A DNA stretch of 64,000 bases from BJHQ01 sp964654285 (GTDB lineage Bacteria; Planctomycetota; UBA11346): NCBI GenBank assembly GCA_964654285.1, contig CAZZJC010000002.1, positions 167,012 to 231,011 on the forward strand, given 5' to 3'. The translations under genes and the position numbers were made by a program. Shown piece after piece: positions 60,541 through 64,000 of this stretch. The notes under the pieces are model-generated. The model was not told where the DNA came from and searched no databases. It worked only from the letters and a program-made list of their open reading frames with translations. How positions within the stretch are numbered: position 1 is the first letter of the stretch; the number at the start of each line of letters is the position of its first letter.

Positions 60541-61746
60541 ATGCCCGAGCCGACTCCTTCCGCATCCGCGCCGCCACCGGACCTCCACGCCGTCCTGCGC
60601 CTGTTCGACGAGACCACCGCAGCCCTGTCGGGCCAGGTCCGCCGCCTGGAACAGGTGCTGGTGCAGAAGAGCGGCGAATTGCAGGAGACCAACGAGCGCC
60701 TGGCCTCGACCAACGCGTGGCTCGATCTCGTCCTGGGGGCGGTGGCCTCGGGCGTGATCGCGGTCGACCGCGCCGGCGAGATCACCACCTGCAACCGGGT
60801 TGCTGAGACGCTGCTCGCCAAGGATCTGCCCGATCCGGTCGGGGCGGACTACGCCAAGGTCTTCCCCGACAGCCCGTTGCTGCGCGTCCTCGCCGGGGCC
60901 GGTGCGGCGGACTACGAGCGCAGCGTGCAGACGCGCGACGGGGGCCGCCGCATCCTGGCCTGCTCTGCCGCGCCCTTGCGTTCGCCTACCGGCGAGCTCC
61001 TGGGCGCGGTCGAGGTCTTCGAGGATGTCAGCGAGCTGCTGCGCCTGCGCGAGCAGTCGGAACGCGCCGACCGCCTGAAGCAGCTCGGCGCGATGGCCGC
61101 CGGAGTCGCGCACGAGATCCGCAATCCGCTCAACGGCATCGAGGGCTTCGCGTCGCTCCTCGCGCGCGATCTCGCCGGCAGCGCCGCAGAGGCGGATCAG
61201 CGCCGCCGGCGCTGGGCCGAGGCCGTCATCACCGGCGTGCGCGAGCTCAACCGCACGGTGAGCGGACTGCTGGAATTCACCCGGCCGCGCCGGATCGAGC
61301 GCCGCAGCGCCGATCCGGTGCAGCTCGCCCAGGCGGTGGTCGATCTGGTCCAGGCCGGAAACGAGAACGCCGAGGTCGTGGTGCGGCTCGTCGACGGTTG
61401 GCAGGCACGCGGCCCGATCAGCGTCGATGGCGCGCAGATCAAGCAGGTGCTGCTGAATCTGGTGCAGAACGCGGTGCATGCCTGCAGCGAACACGCCGGC
61501 AGGGGCACGGTCAGCTTGAGCGTCGAGCCGGAGGAACCGGGCCGGCTGGCCTACACCATCGACGACGATGGCCCCGGCATCCCGGCGGAGCAGCGACCGC
61601 ATCTGTTCACCCCGTTCCACACCACCCGCGACCAGGGCACCGGCCTTGGTCTGGCGATCGCCCAGACCATCGTGCAACTGCATGGCGGGGCGATCACGGT
61701 CGGAGAATCCCCGGTAGGGGGGGCGCGCTTCCGCGTCGTGCTCTGA
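60541..61746 (+). CDS. PAS sensor histidine kinase (AtoS/FleS-like)
   Basis: The 401-residue protein has an N-terminal coiled coil, a PAS domain (GVIAVDRAGEITTCNRVAET), an H-box with the phospho-acceptor His (AAGVAHEIRNPLNGIEG), an N-box (QVLLNLVQNAVHA), and G-boxes (DDDGPGIP, GTGLGLAIAQT). No TM segment is seen, so it is cytoplasmic. NtrB-class kinases of this form pair with sigma54 activators; FleS/FlgS members control flagellar genes. No response regulator is in the window. Confidence 0.88.
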   Translation: MPEPTPSASAPPPDLHAVLRLFDETTAALSGQVRRLEQVLVQKSGELQETNERLASTNAWLDLVLGAVASGVIAVDRAGEITTCNRVAETLLAKDLPDPVGADYAKVFPDSPLLRVLAGAGAADYERSVQTRDGGRRILACSAAPLRSPTGELLGAVEVFEDVSELLRLREQSERADRLKQLGAMAAGVAHEIRNPLNGIEGFASLLARDLAGSAAEADQRRRRWAEAVITGVRELNRTVSGLLEFTRPRRIERRSADPVQLAQAVVDLVQAGNENAEVVVRLVDGWQARGPISVDGAQIKQVLLNLVQNAVHACSEHAGRGTVSLSVEPEEPGRLAYTIDDDGPGIPAEQRPHLFTPFHTTRDQGTGLGLAIAQTIVQLHGGAITVGESPVGGARFRVVL

Positions 61747-61747
61747 T

Positions 61748-63403
61748 CTACGGATCCAGCGCAGGTTGTGCAGCGGCAGGCGGTGGCTTCACGGTTGGCG
61801 CGGGGATCGCGACCAGATTCACGCTCCCGCCGTTGCCTTTGACTTCCCAGCCTTCGGGAGCGACCACCTGGTCGAACGCGCCTTCGCTCCGGCTGCTGGC
61901 GCGGACGATGTGGTACTGGCCCGCCTTGAGGTTTTCCCCTCTCAGGATCAGCCTTCCGGCGAACTTCAGGTTGCCGGCCGAGGACATCCGCGCCCCCCAG
62001 CGGCCGTTGGCCTCGGTCGGCTTGAGCGTCACATCCAGCGTCGACCCGGCCTCCAAGGTGATGCCGGCGCGGCTGCCGAGATTGCTGGTGCCGAGCACCA
62101 GGGTGTAACCCTTGCCCAGGGTCAGGCCGCTGCACGACACGTTGGCCGCGATCCGCACCGTGCCGCCGGCACCGGTGAACACCGCCTGCGATTGCGGATT
62201 CCAGGCCACCATCTGCCCGCTGGCGTCGCGCCAGGGTGTTTTCTCAGCATCCCAAGGGCCATCGCCGCCAGCCCAGGTGAGCACCGGTGCCGGTGGCGCA
62301 TCGACGAGATCCGCCAGGTTCGCCTCGGGGGCGTAACGCTTCTCGACCGGCCATGCGGCGGTCGGATCGGGATCCGGCCAGCCCTTCTGGTTGTAGTCCC
62401 AGACCTTCATCGCCATCGCCTGGTCGGGGTACCACAACGCATGGCGCTTGTCCCCCTTGAAGTCCGCGAACGGCGCCGGATCGGCCTTGGGCGCCTTGAT
62501 GTCCGCATCGAGCAGCCAGCCCTGCTCGGCCTTCACCGGCAGGCATCGCACCATCGTCCTGCCGTCGGGATCGCCCTTGGGGATGCGCAGATCGGCGACG
62601 CTGGCGATGAACTGGGACACCATGCCGCTCATCGCTCCCTCCCACCTGGTGTGGTTGTGGTTGCGGCTCACCACCAGGCCCATGAGGTTGTCGGGATTCC
62701 GCCCGCGCCGGGCGAGGATCTGCTGCCGCATGCAGATCCACTGGGTCTGGCTCTCGCCCTTGCCCTTCCGCAGGCCCATGTCGGAGCGCAGGCCGCCCTT
62801 GATGTCGCCGCCGTCGGGACCGAACTGCTCCCACTCGCCATTGATGAACAGGAACGGCACCCCGGCCAGCGACCGCGTCGGATCCTCGATGTGGGCCTGG
62901 AGATTGCCGCTCATGATGTGGATCACGCCGGCCACCCGCTCCGGCTTCCAGTAGGCGACGTTGCGGCAGAAGATGCCTGCCGTCGAATGCCCGGCGGTGA
63001 TCAGCGGCGCGAACTCCAGTTCCGGATGCTGCGTCGCCTTGCCGAGGTCGCGCAGGATCCCCTCCAGGTTGGCGACCGACTCGGGTTCGGTCTGGAAGCG
63101 CAAACCGATGCCGCATTCGGCATAGACGATGGCGATCTGCTTCTCGGCGCAGGCTTTGCGGATCTCGGAGTCCTTGGTGATGCGCGCTTCGAACATGCAG
63201 CGCTGGGTCAGGAACACCCCGCGCACCAGCTTCACCTCGGGCGGGATCCAGGCGTGCGCCTTGTTCGAGCGCTTCTCGGTGGCGACCCCGCGCTCGATGG
63301 TGGCGGTCCAGAGATCCTCCGCCGGCAACCAGCCGAGCATCAGCACGGCGAGCAGCGCCAGGCGGGTGCGCGTCGAGCTGGAGTGGTTCACGGATCGGTC
63401 CAT
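61748..63403 (-). CDS. Secreted alpha/beta-hydrolase-like protein
   Basis: The 551-residue product has a signal peptide (LALLAVLMLGWLPAEDLW) and a hydrolase-like core: LITAGHSTAGIFCRNVAYW contains a G-H-S-x-A nucleophile elbow, with candidate Asp/His later (VSRNHNHTRWEGAMSGMV). The C-terminal 150 residues look like an autotransporter-type beta-helix repeat (GKGYTLVLGTSNLGSRAGIT). Probable esterase acting outside the cell; substrate unknown. It converges on the kinase gene with a one-base gap. Confidence 0.65.
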   Translation of the reverse strand: MDRSVNHSSSTRTRLALLAVLMLGWLPAEDLWTATIERGVATEKRSNKAHAWIPPEVKLVRGVFLTQRCMFEARITKDSEIRKACAEKQIAIVYAECGIGLRFQTEPESVANLEGILRDLGKATQHPELEFAPLITAGHSTAGIFCRNVAYWKPERVAGVIHIMSGNLQAHIEDPTRSLAGVPFLFINGEWEQFGPDGGDIKGGLRSDMGLRKGKGESQTQWICMRQQILARRGRNPDNLMGLVVSRNHNHTRWEGAMSGMVSQFIASVADLRIPKGDPDGRTMVRCLPVKAEQGWLLDADIKAPKADPAPFADFKGDKRHALWYPDQAMAMKVWDYNQKGWPDPDPTAAWPVEKRYAPEANLADLVDAPPAPVLTWAGGDGPWDAEKTPWRDASGQMVAWNPQSQAVFTGAGGTVRIAANVSCSGLTLGKGYTLVLGTSNLGSRAGITLEAGSTLDVTLKPTEANGRWGARMSSAGNLKFAGRLILRGENLKAGQYHIVRASSRSEGAFDQVVAPEGWEVKGNGGSVNLVAIPAPTVKPPPAAAQPALDP

Positions 63404-63681
63404 CGGATGGTCCTCGGGGTGGTGGTCGGCCGGAGCGAAGCTGGATCCGTCCCAGGCATCGGTGCCGGACCATGAGCATGAGCGGATCAGCGGTCAATCC
63501 GGGCCGTCGCCTGCGCGGCGGCGGTACTTGATCGACATCGTACCTGGCTGGTTGGACGGCGTTGCCGAAAGGAACGCCACGATCTGCCTCCGCCTGGGTC
63601 TTCCGGAGTCCCCCCGAATCCGCCCGAAACCTCCCCTCTGGACAACCGGAAACACCTCTTAGCATCCGGCCCGTCAAAGAT
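63404..63681. other. Intergenic region between hydrolase and tRNA-Gly
   Basis: No gene was accepted here. It should hold the hydrolase promoter (minus strand) and the tRNA-Gly promoter (plus strand), but no clear -35/-10 pair was found by eye. Confidence 0.4.
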
Positions 63682-63755
63682 GCGGGCGTAGCTCAGTTGG
63701 CTAGAGCGACTGCTTGCCATGCAGTAGGTCGAGAGTTCGAGTCTCTTCGCCCGCT
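63682..63755 (+). tRNA. tRNA-Gly (anticodon GCC)
   Basis: A 74-base cloverleaf: acceptor GCGGGCG/CGCCCGC plus T, D-stem GCTC/GAGC, anticodon stem ACTGC/GCAGT with loop TTGCCAT (GCC), T-arm GAGAG-TTCGAGT-CTCTT with a G-T closing pair. CCA is not encoded. Confidence 0.95.
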
Positions 63756-63758
63756 CTT

Positions 63759-63792
63759 ACGAAACCCCAGGTGAAAGCCTGGGGATCTTCGT
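63759..63792 (+). terminator. Hairpin after tRNA-Gly, probable terminator
   Basis: CCCCAGG-TGAAAG-CCTGGGG forms a 7-bp GC stem extended by ACGAA/TTCGT. The T run after it is weak, so termination efficiency is uncertain. Confidence 0.6.
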
Positions 63793-63828
63793 TTCTAGAG
63801 TGTGCGTTGACCTGGCAGTTTTTGGCCT

Positions 63829-63852
63829 TGCCCACAAATCTGCCCACAAAAG
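63829..63852 (+). repeat. Tandem 12-bp repeat downstream of tRNA-Gly
   Basis: TGCCCACAAATC is followed at once by TGCCCACAAAAG (10 of 12 identical). It lies 74 bases after the tRNA 3' end, a layout like the tandem repeat near the prophage att cores. Confidence 0.6.
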
Positions 63853-63879
63853 ACGAGCAGGCACCAACGTCATTTGCGG

Positions 63880-64000
63880 TCACTGGAGGCTCCTTTCCGG
63901 TCCGGTGATCTTCATCGCGTTGATATCGCTGTCATAACTCAGCAAGTGTAACCGGCGGAGTAAAATCCGGCCACTCAACCGGGCGTTCTTGCCGGTCGTG
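63880..64000 (-). CDS. Partial open frame running off the right edge
   Basis: On the minus strand a frame is open from the window end to TGA at 63880 and would encode a C-terminus ending LLSYDSDINAMKITGPERSL then Gln. It overlaps a GTG at 63883 that has AAAGGAG upstream, but the GTG frame runs antisense through the tRNA and is not accepted as a gene. Whether this is coding cannot be decided from 40 codons. Confidence 0.25.
   Translation of the reverse strand, partial: TTGKNARLSGRILLRRLHLLSYDSDINAMKITGPERSLQ

Noticed and set aside
63701..63883. GTG-started minus frame with a good AAAGGAG site
   Set aside because: It runs antisense through the hairpin and the whole tRNA-Gly, so its C-terminus cannot be a selected protein; kept only as a hint of a nearby element.

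Overview
The window is high-GC bacterial chromosome (65-70 % GC by eye) interrupted by a complete-looking 37 kb prophage. The host is not securely identified. Outer-membrane beta-barrels and lipoproteins show a diderm. Long Ala/Pro-rich secreted TPR proteins, a secreted hydrolase with an autotransporter-like tail and the general gene style suggest Planctomycetota or a PVC relative, but that is a weak inference.

Host left arm (1-16182). A 5'-truncated beta-propeller/beta-barrel outer-membrane protein is followed by a YhcC-type radical SAM gene and a 2-hydroxyacid dehydrogenase. Next comes a three-gene set behind a Fur-box-like promoter: an outer-membrane porin-like barrel, a fused FMN-binding/ApbE flavin transferase and a His-rich membrane protein. 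It looks like an iron-responsive extracytoplasmic flavin electron-transfer module. A class I glutamine amidotransferase follows. The minus strand then carries the 2-oxoglutarate dehydrogenase operon sucA-sucB-(methyltransferase)-lpdA. A vapB/vapC-like pair, with a 14-bp perfect palindrome over the vapB start, lies just before the prophage.

Prophage (16183-53321). It is inserted in the 3' half of tRNA-Lys(CTT) and bounded by a 44-bp direct repeat. The integrase adjoins the intact tRNA. A 22-bp tandem element occurs near both ends and may hold integrase arm sites. On the plus strand are a lipoprotein gene at the left end, and at the right end the repressor, three small genes and the integrase. 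Everything else is one long, tightly overlapped minus-strand series: Cro-like regulator, early genes, DnaG-type primase, P4-type helicase with repeats that may be an origin, HTH and ParB-like proteins, SSB, ABA-sandwich proteins, a small accessory block, terminase, portal, protease with a nested scaffold start, decoration protein, Mu gpT-like capsid, tail tube, tape measure, hub and fibres. The order is lambda-like; the capsid family is Mu-like; a siphovirus is expected. No endolysin was recognised.

Most unusual region (39846-41113). Four 90-94-bp imperfect inverted repeats have the architecture of integron attC sites: GCCCAAC/GTTGGGC ends, inner arms with two unpaired bases at constant places, and variable loops. 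They alternate with small phage genes that are coupled by ATGA overlaps and read through the repeats. No integron integrase is in the window, so this is a CALIN-like array inside a prophage.

Host right arm (53322-64000). After the tRNA come glucuronate isomerase (uxaC) and a compact operon: a membrane protein with six FliM-type CheY-docking motifs, a secreted STN/TPR protein, a secreted hypothetical, a small helical protein and a PAS histidine kinase. A convergent secreted hydrolase and tRNA-Gly(GCC) follow. The sequence beyond tRNA-Gly carries a tandem repeat and an open frame running off the window, possibly the edge of a second element.
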